From JAUNQW01 sp043424615 (GTDB taxonomy: Bacteria; Bacillota; Bacilli; Lactobacillales; Carnobacteriaceae_A), in contig JBHWOX010000008.1 of the NCBI GenBank assembly GCA_043424615.1, forward strand, positions 1-58,702: a DNA stretch of 58,702 bases, in the 5' to 3' direction. Made by a program: the position numbers and the translations under genes. Shown piece by piece: positions 1 through 7,505 of the stretch. The notes under the pieces are model-generated. The model saw only the letters and a list, made by a program, of their open reading frames with translations. It made no database searches and was not told where the DNA came from. Every line of letters begins with the position of its first letter. Position 1 is the stretch's first letter.

Positions 1-59
1 GTTTCTTCTTTAGGAGGATTGTCCTCTTTTACTTCAGGTTTCGTTTCTTCTTTAGGAGG
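1..59. repeat. Tandem coding repeat in the LysM protein tail
   Basis: The 17-base string GTTTCTTCTTTAGGAGG occurs at 1-17 and again at 43-59, a 42-base (14-codon) step. It encodes the PPKEET unit on the minus strand. Weaker SPSKEE and TPSKEE versions continue to about 220. The array probably continues beyond the window. Confidence 0.7.
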
Positions 60-830
60 CGTATCCTCATTGTTTCCTTGGTCGTCTTCTTTTGATTCTT
101 TCTTGCTTTCCTCTTCCTTAGAAGGAGAGTCATCCTTTGCCTCTTCTTTAGAAGGCGTGTGTTTCTCCGCTTCATTTTCATCTTTTATATCTTTGGAAGG
201 GGTCGGTGTGTCTTTGGAATCTTCATCTTCAGAATCTTCATCACGGTCTTGCATTGATTTGTGTTCTTTTTGAGGATTGAAACGGATGTCTCCGGCTTGT
301 CCACTCACCGCTTTTTCATAACCCTCAGGGTCTGTAGAAAGGTGATGGTCTGGGTTAATGATTGCTCTAAATTGCTCGCGGTCTTGTTTGGAAATAGTTT
401 GACCGTTGACGTACATGTTTTCAATGCTTTCTTTGTCTATAAGTAAACGGTCACCGGCATAGATTTTATCTAAGTCTTCAATCCCGTTGACTGCTGCTAA
501 TTTGTTGATATCAACATCAAAAGCTTGGGCGATAGCTGAGAGGGTGTCTCCCCAATGAACGAGATAATAATCTTCTTCGCCTACAGTTCCTGCCATTTTT
601 TCTTGGTAGGCTTGATATTGGCTTCGGATTTGTTCAGGGGTGTTGGCTGACCACTGACTTAAATCGAGTGTCGTTGCGTCTTCGCTCTGATCGTCTTTGA
701 TCTGTTCAGTCACTTCAGACGCAGAATGAGCATCATCTTGGCTGTTTTCAACTTGAGCAATAATAGGAAGAGTGTGATTTGCAAACAATAAGGTTGACAA
801 GAGACCAGCAACTAATTTTGATTTCCTCAT
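1..830 (-). CDS. Exported LysM-domain protein, partial (C-terminus lies outside the window)
   Basis: The minus strand is open from an ATG at 830-828 through 276 codons to the window edge with no stop. The start follows a GAAAGAAAGGTGA ribosome site. The protein begins with a signal peptide (MRKSK, then a hydrophobic run to about residue 26). One LysM peptidoglycan-binding repeat covers about residues 88-132 (YLVHWGDTLSAIAQ ... IYAGDRLLI). After residue 195 the chain becomes a very acidic, Lys/Pro/Glu-rich low-complexity tail with repeated SPSKEE and PPKEET units. This suggests a secreted cell-wall-binding protein; the tail could be a wall spacer before another domain or an anchor. Plus-strand reading through this tail is also open (19-273), but only because the repeats are low complexity. 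Any catalytic domain would be off the edge. Confidence 0.85.
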   Translation of the reverse strand, partial: MRKSKLVAGLLSTLLFANHTLPIIAQVENSQDDAHSASEVTEQIKDDQSEDATTLDLSQWSANTPEQIRSQYQAYQEKMAGTVGEEDYYLVHWGDTLSAIAQAFDVDINKLAAVNGIEDLDKIYAGDRLLIDKESIENMYVNGQTISKQDREQFRAIINPDHHLSTDPEGYEKAVSGQAGDIRFNPQKEHKSMQDRDEDSEDEDSKDTPTPSKDIKDENEAEKHTPSKEEAKDDSPSKEEESKKESKEDDQGNNEDTPPKEETKPEVKEDNPPKEE

Positions 831-1112
831 GATATAATCACCTTTCTTTCATTATGGCTTCATTATAATGTATTTAAAAGCTTTAAGAAAGGGCAATAGG
901 ATATTTATAAGCTCTAAGAAAGCATAATATATATTTATAAGTCTAAATGAAGGAGTACCACTGTTTTTTCAACGCCGTTCGCTCTATATCAGGCACACCT
1001 GTCTATTCATTGGCTTTGCCAGTGTTTTTTCATTGTGCTTCTTTAGTTATTTTTAAGCAGGGTGTGAGATAATAATAAAAACTCTTACAAAAAAGCCTTT
1101 TGTAGCTATTTA
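831..1112. other. Intergenic region between the LysM gene and fabT
   Basis: No gene is visible here. A TATAAT on the minus strand (complement of 863-868) is placed to serve the LysM gene. Two similar A+T-rich strings, ATATTTATAAGCTCTAAGAAAG at 901-922 (given here in two parts: ATATTTATAAG and CTCTAAGAAAG) and ATATTTATAAG plus TCTAAATGAAG at 931-952, lie 30 bases apart and could be protein-binding sites. The rest shows nothing I recognise. Confidence 0.4.
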
Positions 1113-1141
1113 TTGACTTTTATTTTGCCCTTCGATACACT
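1113..1141 (+). promoter_or_regulatory. Promoter of the fab/acc operon
   Basis: A -35 TTGACT (1113-1118), 17-base spacer and -10 TACACT (1136-1141) stand upstream of fabT. The -10 touches the first FabT box, so repressor binding would block polymerase. Confidence 0.7.
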
Positions 1142-1169
1142 TTGAGAGTCAAATGGTTTGATAGTCAAA
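1141..1169 (+). promoter_or_regulatory. Two tandem FabT operator boxes
   Basis: TTTGAGAGTCAAA (1141-1153) and TTTGATAGTCAAA (1157-1169) are inverted repeats of the TTTGA-N3-TCAAA form known for FabT, the MarR-family repressor of fatty-acid synthesis in streptococci and enterococci. They start 16 bases apart and sit between the -10 and the fabT start, pointing to autorepression of the whole operon. Confidence 0.8.
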
Positions 1170-1191
1170 GTGTTTGGCTGGGAGATGACTA

Positions 1192-1671
1192 ATGGAAGAA
1201 ACGCTTTCACTTAAAGAAATGAACCGCCAACTGGTTAAAATATTTAACGAAATGGCAAAAATAGAAGAAAAATCTTTGGAAGAGAGTTCATTTTCTGATA
1301 TTACTATTAAAGAATTACATACGATTGAAGTGATTGGTTTGTCTGGTCGCCGTAATACAACCGAGGTGGCGAGAGAGCTAGATGTGACTTTAGGGACCGT
1401 ATCGGTTTCAATAAAAAAATTAGTGGACAAGGGATATGTTGAAAGGGTTAGGCAGTTGGATGATCGGCGAATTTTTTGCTTGCAACTCACCCCTGACGGT
1501 CGCAAACTTTACGACTTTCACCAAAATCTCCACCACGATATGATTGAATATATGATTGAAGGTTTAGAAAAAGATGACATTTATACGATCAATAATGCAT
1601 TAAAAAATTTAAATCATTTCATTGATATAAAAAAAGAAGTTTTAGGGAATAAGGAGGATGGCTGTGAGTAA
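1192..1671 (+). CDS. fabT: FabT, MarR-family repressor of fatty-acid synthesis
   Basis: This 159-residue protein is a winged-helix MarR regulator: a helical N-terminus, then the helix-turn-helix and wing around residues 60-105 (TEVARELDVTLGTVSVSIKKL, with the wing ending in QLDDRR). In streptococci FabT binds long-chain acyl-ACP as corepressor and shuts down fab genes when exogenous fatty acids are used. It is the first gene of the operon and has two operators just upstream. The ATG at 1192 follows a GGGAG ribosome site. The gene overlaps fabH by 8 bases, which indicates translational coupling. The family assignment is firm, and the specific FabT call is strong because of the operators and the fabH-acpP neighbours. 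Confidence 0.92.
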   Translation: MEETLSLKEMNRQLVKIFNEMAKIEEKSLEESSFSDITIKELHTIEVIGLSGRRNTTEVARELDVTLGTVSVSIKKLVDKGYVERVRQLDDRRIFCLQLTPDGRKLYDFHQNLHHDMIEYMIEGLEKDDIYTINNALKNLNHFIDIKKEVLGNKEDGCE

Positions 1672-2608
1672 ATTGATAGCAACGGGTTCGGCTTTGCCTA
1701 GAACGCAAGTTTCCAATGATGAACTCGTCCAACAAACTGGCATCGACTCTTCTGATGAATGGATCAAGCAGCGGACTGGAATTTCTTACCGCTATCTGGC
1801 TCAAGAGGATGAGAGTCTTACTGACTTGGCTAGTCAGGCTGCCCAAGCGGCCTTAGACCAAGTGGACGAAGACATCCGCCAGCAAATTAACCTGATCATT
1901 GTGGCGACCATGTCTTCTGGCTTGCCGACCCCTGCCATTGCGAATCAGGTTCAATCCCGCTTAGGAATTGAAGAGAGTTGGGCTTTTGATGTGAGTGGCG
2001 CATGTTCAGGTTTTGTGTCTGCCCTTCACCTGGCTCAACAGCTGATGCCAAACTATGACTCTGGTTACAGCTTGGTTATCGGAGCTGAAAAGATGTCAAG
2101 CATGGTTGACTTCACTGACCGGAGTTCGTGTATCTTATTTGGCGATGGGGCGGGGGCAGTCTTGATTGAAAATGACGGCCAAGGCCTAAAAGATTATCAA
2201 AGCCAGCTGACGTCGATCCCCGATAAAAAAGAAGCCATTCATTATGATGTCTTGCAGAAGGATGAAGGTATCGTTATGGCTGGCCGAGATGTCTTTAACT
2301 TAGTCGTCCGCCAAGTTATTCCCACTTTGAAAGCTTTTATACAGGAAGAGGTCGGGGATGTTGATTATATTTTGAGCCACCAGGCGAATGCTCGTCTGAT
2401 TGAAATTATCGTTAAAAAAATGAAAGTGGATCCTCAAAAAGTACCGGTCAATATTGACCAAGTGGCCAATACCTCAGCAGCTAGCATCCCACTATTATTA
2501 GACCATTGTGTTAAAGAGGGGATGATTGCATTAGATGGACAAGATAAAGTTGTCCTAACTGGTTTTGGTGGAGGATTGGCTTGGGGTCATCTGGCATTTT
2601 ATTTATAA
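1664..2608 (+). CDS. fabH: 3-oxoacyl-ACP synthase III (FabH)
   Basis: The enzyme condenses acetyl-CoA with malonyl-ACP to start fatty-acid synthesis. The thiolase-fold triad is visible: Cys about 114 in SGACSGF, His in SHQANARL and Asn in NTSAASIP, and the C-terminus carries GFGGGLAWG. I prefer the GTG at 1664 because AAGGAGG (1651-1657) sits 6 bases upstream of it. An in-frame ATG at 1658 directly abuts that site and is less likely. The length of about 314 residues is normal. It overlaps fabT by 8 bases and is followed by acpP. Confidence 0.95.
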   Translation: MSKLIATGSALPRTQVSNDELVQQTGIDSSDEWIKQRTGISYRYLAQEDESLTDLASQAAQAALDQVDEDIRQQINLIIVATMSSGLPTPAIANQVQSRLGIEESWAFDVSGACSGFVSALHLAQQLMPNYDSGYSLVIGAEKMSSMVDFTDRSSCILFGDGAGAVLIENDGQGLKDYQSQLTSIPDKKEAIHYDVLQKDEGIVMAGRDVFNLVVRQVIPTLKAFIQEEVGDVDYILSHQANARLIEIIVKKMKVDPQKVPVNIDQVANTSAASIPLLLDHCVKEGMIALDGQDKVVLTGFGGGLAWGHLAFYL

Positions 2609-2625
2609 AAAGGAGTAGATCAAAA

Positions 2626-2850
2626 ATGGATACTTTAGAGAAGATTAGAGAAATCGTTGCGGAAGAATTGGATGTAGAAAAAGATCAAGTGCAAGCCTCC
2701 ACTCATTTTGAAAATGATTTGGAAGCTGATAGCTTGGATTTATTTACCGTTATTTCCGAGGTAGAAGACGAACTCGATATTGTGATTGAAAGTGATGAAG
2801 GTTTCGAAACTGTCCAAGACTTGGTTGATTATGTAGAAAAGGAAGCTTAG
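2626..2850 (+). CDS. acpP: Acyl carrier protein
   Basis: This is a 74-residue acidic four-helix protein. Ser about 36 in EADSLDLF is the phosphopantetheine attachment site. The correct start is the ATG at 2626 after AAAGGAG; the frame is open further upstream into the end of fabH, but without a ribosome site. It carries acyl intermediates between FabH, FabD and the elongation enzymes. AcpS, which loads the prosthetic group, is encoded at 55395-55748. In streptococci and enterococci fabK normally follows acpP, and here it does not. Confidence 0.95.
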   Translation: MDTLEKIREIVAEELDVEKDQVQASTHFENDLEADSLDLFTVISEVEDELDIVIESDEGFETVQDLVDYVEKEA

Positions 2851-2871
2851 GCACGCGAGAAAGGACGAAAG

Positions 2872-3816
2872 ATGACTTTAGCGGTAATTTTTAATGGACA
2901 GGGAGCTCATTATGAAGGCATGGCCATGGATTTTGTCCAACAGGATGAAAAGTCGGCAGCTGTTTTTGAGTTGGCTCAGGCCGTGACTACTTGGGATGTG
3001 GCTGGTCTAATTAATGAAAAGATAGAGTCCCTTTCTCAAACCCGCTATGCTCAGTTGGCTACAGCAACAGCTAGCCTAGCAATTTTTCAGGCGATAAAAG
3101 ATCAACTACCGGCTGTTTCTTATATGGCTGGTTTAAGTTTAGGAGAATATACGGCCTTGATTGCAGCGGATTATGTGTCGATGGAAGAGGGATTTTCATT
3201 GATCCAAGATCGGGGAAATTTAATGTCCGATTACTGCCAAGAGTTGAAACAGGAGGAAGATTTAGCCATGGCAGCAGTATTGAAAGCCTCAGCTGAAGAA
3301 GTAGAAGGCTTAATCGCAGAAGTCCAGGCTGAAGGCTTGGAAGCCTATGTGGCTAATTATAATTCCTCCACCCAAACCGTTATAGCCGGTCGTTCGAAAG
3401 CCTTGGACTGCTTTAAGACTTTAGGAGTAGATCAAGGGATAAAGAAAATATTACCTTTGGATGTGGAGGGCCCCTTCCATACCCCTTTCATGGAAGGACT
3501 GCGCCCGTCTTTTGAAGCCCGCTTGTCATCGGTCACTTTCAACAAGGGCACTTGCCCTGTCATTTCCAATACTACTGTCCAGCTTCATCAGGTCGACCAG
3601 TTGAAAGAAAACTTAAGCCGGCATTTGACTGAACCGGTGCGCTGGTCAGCCAGCATTGAAAAAATGAAGCAAGCGGGGGTTGACCGTATTCTTCAGATTG
3701 GACCGGGCAAGACCTTGGTTAATTTATTGAAGCGCGAAAAAGACGTTCCCCCCTTCTATGTGGTGGACCAGCTGGAAGATGTGGAGGGCTTAAAGGACTT
3801 TCTCCATTCAGATTAG
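2872..3816 (+). CDS. fabD: Malonyl-CoA:ACP transacylase (FabD)
   Basis: The enzyme transfers malonyl from CoA to ACP. The nucleophile elbow is GLSLGEYTAL with Ser about 89, and the catalytic His about 203 is in GPFHTPF. The nearby ISNTTV and RWSASIEKM segments are typical of the family. At 314 residues the length is usual. In related genera fabG and fabF follow; here accB follows after 27 bases. It supplies malonyl-ACP to FabH upstream and uses the malonyl-CoA made by AccBCDA downstream. Confidence 0.95.
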   Translation: MTLAVIFNGQGAHYEGMAMDFVQQDEKSAAVFELAQAVTTWDVAGLINEKIESLSQTRYAQLATATASLAIFQAIKDQLPAVSYMAGLSLGEYTALIAADYVSMEEGFSLIQDRGNLMSDYCQELKQEEDLAMAAVLKASAEEVEGLIAEVQAEGLEAYVANYNSSTQTVIAGRSKALDCFKTLGVDQGIKKILPLDVEGPFHTPFMEGLRPSFEARLSSVTFNKGTCPVISNTTVQLHQVDQLKENLSRHLTEPVRWSASIEKMKQAGVDRILQIGPGKTLVNLLKREKDVPPFYVVDQLEDVEGLKDFLHSD

Positions 3817-3843
3817 CCCAAGCTTAAATGAGGAGATAGAGTT

Positions 3844-4293
3844 ATGGCATATGAAGATTTAAAAGAATTGATCGATCACCTAGATCAATCGTCAGTTTCT
3901 TATATTGACTATTTTAAGGACGGCGAGCATATGGTTTTATCTAAAGAAACCCCTCAGTGGACCGCTCGTCCGGCAGAAGAAGACCTGCAGGAGGAAGAAG
4001 CTGACCGTCCTTCTAAAGAAATAGCGAGCGTCAGTGAAGGGAAAAGTATTGACGCTCCTATGGTCGGGGTGGCTTATTTACAAGCCAAACCTGGCGAAGA
4101 GCCTTATGTTCAAGTGGGAGACCATGTGAGCAAGGGACAGGTCGTGATGATTATCGAAGCCATGAAATTGATGAATGATATTCAAGCTGACTGCTCCGGC
4201 CGAGTCCTTGAAATACTGGTTGATAATGAAGAAGTAGTGGAATATGGCCAAGCTTTAATCCGTATCCAACCAGATGAAGATGCTGTCCAATAA
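3844..4293 (+). CDS. accB: Acetyl-CoA carboxylase biotin carboxyl carrier protein
   Basis: This 149-residue protein has an N-terminal helical part, an acidic Pro/Ala/Glu linker (about residues 40-70) and a C-terminal biotinyl domain. The biotin-accepting Lys about 108 is in EAMKLMND, and the start of the domain shows the usual DAPMVGVAYL. It carries carboxybiotin between AccC and the AccDA carboxyltransferase. The start follows GAGGAGATAGAGTT. In the streptococcal order fabZ would follow accB; here accC comes next after 24 bases. Confidence 0.95.
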   Translation: MAYEDLKELIDHLDQSSVSYIDYFKDGEHMVLSKETPQWTARPAEEDLQEEEADRPSKEIASVSEGKSIDAPMVGVAYLQAKPGEEPYVQVGDHVSKGQVVMIIEAMKLMNDIQADCSGRVLEILVDNEEVVEYGQALIRIQPDEDAVQ

Positions 4294-4317
4294 AGATAAA
4301 TTGAAGGGTCGATAAAG

Positions 4318-5685
4318 ATGTTTGAAAAAGTATTGGTGGCCAATCGGGGCGAAATTGCTGTTCGCATCATTAGAAGCTTAAGAGAGATGGGGATTCGATC
4401 CGTCGCTGTTTACAGTGAAGCTGACCGTTATGCTATGCACACCGAATTGGCGGATGAAGCGATTTGTATTGGGCCAGCGAAGACTCTAGATTCCTATGCC
4501 AACCCGATTGCTATTCTTTCAGCGGCTAATGTGAGTGGAGCGGATGCCATTCATCCTGGCTATGGTTTTCTATCGGAGCAAGCGGAGTTTGCTCGCTTAT
4601 GCCAGGAAATTGGTGTGACATTTATTGGTCCTTCACCAACTGCCATTGAACGCATGGGTAACAAGCAACATGCCCGTGAAGTCATGCGTGCAGCGGGTGT
4701 TCCGATTATTCCTGGGAGCCCAGCTTTGGTGGAAAATTTAGATCAAGCTCGCCAAGTGGCTGCTGAGATTGGCTATCCCATCATGATTAAATCCTCGGAC
4801 GGAGGCGGCGGCAAAGGCATGCGTCGGGTAGAAGCGGAAGAACATTTAGCTACTCTTTTTCAAACTGCCCAGCATGAAACCCAAAGTATTTATGGCAACA
4901 CAGACTTATACATAGAAAAAATTATTATGCCCGCCAGACACATCGAAGTTCAAATTTTAGCCGATCGCTTTGGCCAGGTCATTCATTTAGGAGAAAGGGA
5001 TTGTTCCCTCCAACGCCACAACCAAAAAATGATTGAGATGGCGCCTGCTCTCGCTATTTCACCAAAAACCCGCCAAGCGCTTTGCCAAAAGGCTGTCCAA
5101 GCGGCCCAGCATATTGGCTATGAAGGGGCAGGGACCATTGAATTTTTAATGGACCAAGATGAGAATTTTTATTTCATGGAGATGAACACCCGCCTGCAGG
5201 TGGAACACCCTATTACTGAAATGGTGACAGGAGTAGATATCGTCCGCGAGCAAATCAATATTGCCCAAGGCCAAGCCCTGTCCGTTAAGCAAGAAGAGAT
5301 TCAAATCAAAGGCTTCGCTATGGAATGCCGCTTAAATGCTGAAGACCCTGAGCGTTTATTCATGCCGTCTTCAGGCCATATTGAAGGTTTAAGTTTGCCA
5401 GCAGGAGGACTAGGATTGAGGGTAGAAACGGCCCTTTACCAAGATTATTTTCTTCCCCCTTATTATGATTCCCTCTTGGCTAAAATCATTAGCCATCAAG
5501 CAAGCATGGAAGATAGTTTTGCCTTGATGAATCGAGCCTTGACGGAAGTGAATGTGGAGGGGATATTCACTAATGTCGATTTGCTACAAGCTTTAATTAA
5601 TCATCCAGACGTGCAGAACTTGGATTTTCACACTAAATGGATTGAACATGACTTTATGGATCAGTGGCTAAAAAATCAATCATAG
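4318..5685 (+). CDS. accC: Acetyl-CoA carboxylase, biotin carboxylase subunit
   Basis: This is a 455-residue ATP-grasp enzyme that carboxylates biotin on AccB. It opens with FEKVLVANRGEIAVRIIR. It also has the HPGYGFLSE motif, the glycine-rich ATP lid DGGGGKGMRR, and the catalytic segments EMNTRLQVEHP and RLNAEDP. The length is standard. It lies between accB and accD in the acc part of the operon. Confidence 0.96.
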   Translation: MFEKVLVANRGEIAVRIIRSLREMGIRSVAVYSEADRYAMHTELADEAICIGPAKTLDSYANPIAILSAANVSGADAIHPGYGFLSEQAEFARLCQEIGVTFIGPSPTAIERMGNKQHAREVMRAAGVPIIPGSPALVENLDQARQVAAEIGYPIMIKSSDGGGGKGMRRVEAEEHLATLFQTAQHETQSIYGNTDLYIEKIIMPARHIEVQILADRFGQVIHLGERDCSLQRHNQKMIEMAPALAISPKTRQALCQKAVQAAQHIGYEGAGTIEFLMDQDENFYFMEMNTRLQVEHPITEMVTGVDIVREQINIAQGQALSVKQEEIQIKGFAMECRLNAEDPERLFMPSSGHIEGLSLPAGGLGLRVETALYQDYFLPPYYDSLLAKIISHQASMEDSFALMNRALTEVNVEGIFTNVDLLQALINHPDVQNLDFHTKWIEHDFMDQWLKNQS

Positions 5686-5703
5686 CTAGAAAGGAGAGGG
5701 CCC

Positions 5704-6579
5704 GTGAGTTTATTTCGCAAAAACAAGGCCAGTATCAGCCGGCCAGCCATGGAATCGGCGGAATGGGAAAAGAGGCGGGAAAAAGTCCCGGATGATTTAG
5801 TGGAACGTTGCCCAGGCTGTAAAAAAATCATCTTGAACCAATCCATCACAGACCTATATACCTGCCCCCATTGTGGTTATCATTTTCAATTTCCAGCTCA
5901 AGATCGCCTGGCTTGGTTAGTGGATGACCAGTCTTTTGAAGAATGGGATGCGGACTTAAAAGCGCGGAATCCTCTCGATTTTCCAGAATATGACCGTAAA
6001 ATTGAGCGTGATCAGCGTAAAACTTCTTTAGAAGAAGCGGTCCTCACAGGCCAAGCAACTATTCAGGGACAGGAATTGGCTGTAGGGATTATGGATAGTC
6101 GCTTTTTAATGGCGAGTATGGGGACAGTGGTCGGTGAAAAAATCACCCGCTTATTTGAACGGGCTTTAGACCGCCAACTGCCTGTCCTGATTTACATTGC
6201 ATCGGGAGGTGCTCGCATGCAGGAAGGGATTTTATCTCTCATGCAGATGGCCAAGGTGAGCCAAGCGGTTAGTCGACATGACCAAGCTGGCTTGTTTTAT
6301 TTGTCAGTCTTGACCCACCCGACCACTGGTGGAGTGACGGCTAGCTTTGCTATGCAAGCCGATATCATCCTCGCTGAACCTCAGGCCACGGTTGGTTTTG
6401 CCGGTCGACGGGTGATTGAGCAGACCATTCAGGCTGATTTACCAGAAAACTTCCAGCAAGCAGAAGATGTTCTGGCTCACGGCTTTATCGATGAGATTGT
6501 CGCCCGTGACGACCAGCTGCAAACCATAGCCTTTCTCATTGCTTTGCACCAGCAGAAAACGGAGGTCTCTCATGGCTGA
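5704..6579 (+). CDS. accD: Acetyl-CoA carboxylase, carboxyltransferase beta subunit
   Basis: This 291-residue protein starts with GTG after AGGAGAGGG. Its N-terminal zinc ribbon shows CPGC (about 36-39) and CPHC (about 55-58). The crotonase-fold carboxyltransferase domain contains the SGGARMQEG and HPTTGGVTASFAMQADI stretches that form the acetyl-CoA site. With AccA it transfers CO2 from biotin to acetyl-CoA. Its 3' end overlaps accA by 8 bases, in keeping with a fixed alpha2beta2 ratio. Confidence 0.95.
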   Translation: MSLFRKNKASISRPAMESAEWEKRREKVPDDLVERCPGCKKIILNQSITDLYTCPHCGYHFQFPAQDRLAWLVDDQSFEEWDADLKARNPLDFPEYDRKIERDQRKTSLEEAVLTGQATIQGQELAVGIMDSRFLMASMGTVVGEKITRLFERALDRQLPVLIYIASGGARMQEGILSLMQMAKVSQAVSRHDQAGLFYLSVLTHPTTGGVTASFAMQADIILAEPQATVGFAGRRVIEQTIQADLPENFQQAEDVLAHGFIDEIVARDDQLQTIAFLIALHQQKTEVSHG

Positions 6580-7360
6580 CGCTTATGATATTGTCCAACA
6601 AGCCCGTGATGTCAACCGCTTATCCACCCAAGAAATCATCCAGAGCTTGTGTAGTGAATTCGTCGAACTGCATGGGGACCGCCGGCAAAAAGATGATGAA
6701 GCCATCATTGGCGGCGTGGGACGGATGATGAATGGCCAAGCCATTACCCTTATTGGCAGTCAAAAAGGACGGACCACTAAAGAAAACATCCGCCGTAATT
6801 TTGGTTCAGCTGGCCCTGCCGGCTATCGTAAGGCTCAACGGTTGATGAAGCAGGCAGATAAGTTTAAACGCCCGATTCTTACTCTGATTAACACCGCAGG
6901 AGCTCATGCTGCTCCTGATTCTGAAGAGCAGGGGATCGGCCAAGCCATCGCTGAATCCTTGACGGTCATGAGTCAGTTAAGGGTACCCACCCTAGCCATT
7001 ATTTTAGGTGAAGGGGGAAGTGGGGGAGCCATTGGTCTAGCCTTAAGCGACGAAGTTTGGATGCTGGAAAAAAGTATCTATTCCATCTTATCACCAGAAG
7101 CTTTTGCGTCAATCTTATGGAAGGACGCTTCTAAGTTTCGCCAAGCCGCCAAGCAGATGAGATTAACGGCCCAGGAATTAAAAGACTTAGCCGTGATTGA
7201 AAAAATAGTGAGTGAACATGATGAAGAGGGTCAGCCCTTGTCGAAGAAAGAATTGGCCCAATCTCTAGCTCTCGACATCATGCAGGCCTTTGACCGTTTA
7301 GGCCTAGAAGATCCTAGGGAACGTTTAGAAAGACGCTGGCAACGGTTTAGAAAATTTTAA
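6572..7360 (+). CDS. accA: Acetyl-CoA carboxylase, carboxyltransferase alpha subunit
   Basis: This 262-residue partner of AccD belongs to the short Gram-positive form. It shows GSQKGRTTKEN, NTAGAHAAPDSEEQG and the LGEGGSGGAIGL oxyanion region. The start is the ATG at 6572, behind GGAGG at 6561-6565; the frame extends upstream inside accD without support. It is the last gene of the fab/acc operon and is followed by a terminator. Confidence 0.95.
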   Translation: MADAYDIVQQARDVNRLSTQEIIQSLCSEFVELHGDRRQKDDEAIIGGVGRMMNGQAITLIGSQKGRTTKENIRRNFGSAGPAGYRKAQRLMKQADKFKRPILTLINTAGAHAAPDSEEQGIGQAIAESLTVMSQLRVPTLAIILGEGGSGGAIGLALSDEVWMLEKSIYSILSPEAFASILWKDASKFRQAAKQMRLTAQELKDLAVIEKIVSEHDEEGQPLSKKELAQSLALDIMQAFDRLGLEDPRERLERRWQRFRKF

Positions 7361-7372
7361 TGATTATTTTTG

Positions 7373-7409
7373 GCTGTGACTGCTGTCGCAGCTTATTTTA
7401 TTTCTTTTA
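7373..7409 (+). terminator. Terminator of the fab/acc operon
   Basis: GCTGTGAC (7373-7380) pairs with GTCGCAGC (7385-7392) around the loop TGCT, with one G-U pair, and is followed by a T-rich run to 7409. Confidence 0.75.
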
Positions 7410-7505
7410 GGGTCTTAGGACTTGAGAGTAAAGCTTGGGCTCTGTAGAATAAGTACTAATTGTGTTAAAATAATGCGTGTAATTGCATGTAAAGGAGTGA
7501 CAGTC

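Noticed and set aside
19..273. Plus-strand 84-residue serine-rich ORF
   Set aside because: It is the mirror of the low-complexity repeat tail of the LysM gene on the minus strand, with no ribosome site and a biased composition produced by the repeats.
1199..1211. Half cre-like GAAACGCTTTCA within fabT
   Set aside because: It lies in coding sequence and its left half does not fit TGWAAR; only the right half agrees with the consensus.
7422..7505. N-terminal extension of dusB
   Set aside because: No ribosome site and no family similarity; AAAGGAG precedes ATG 7506.
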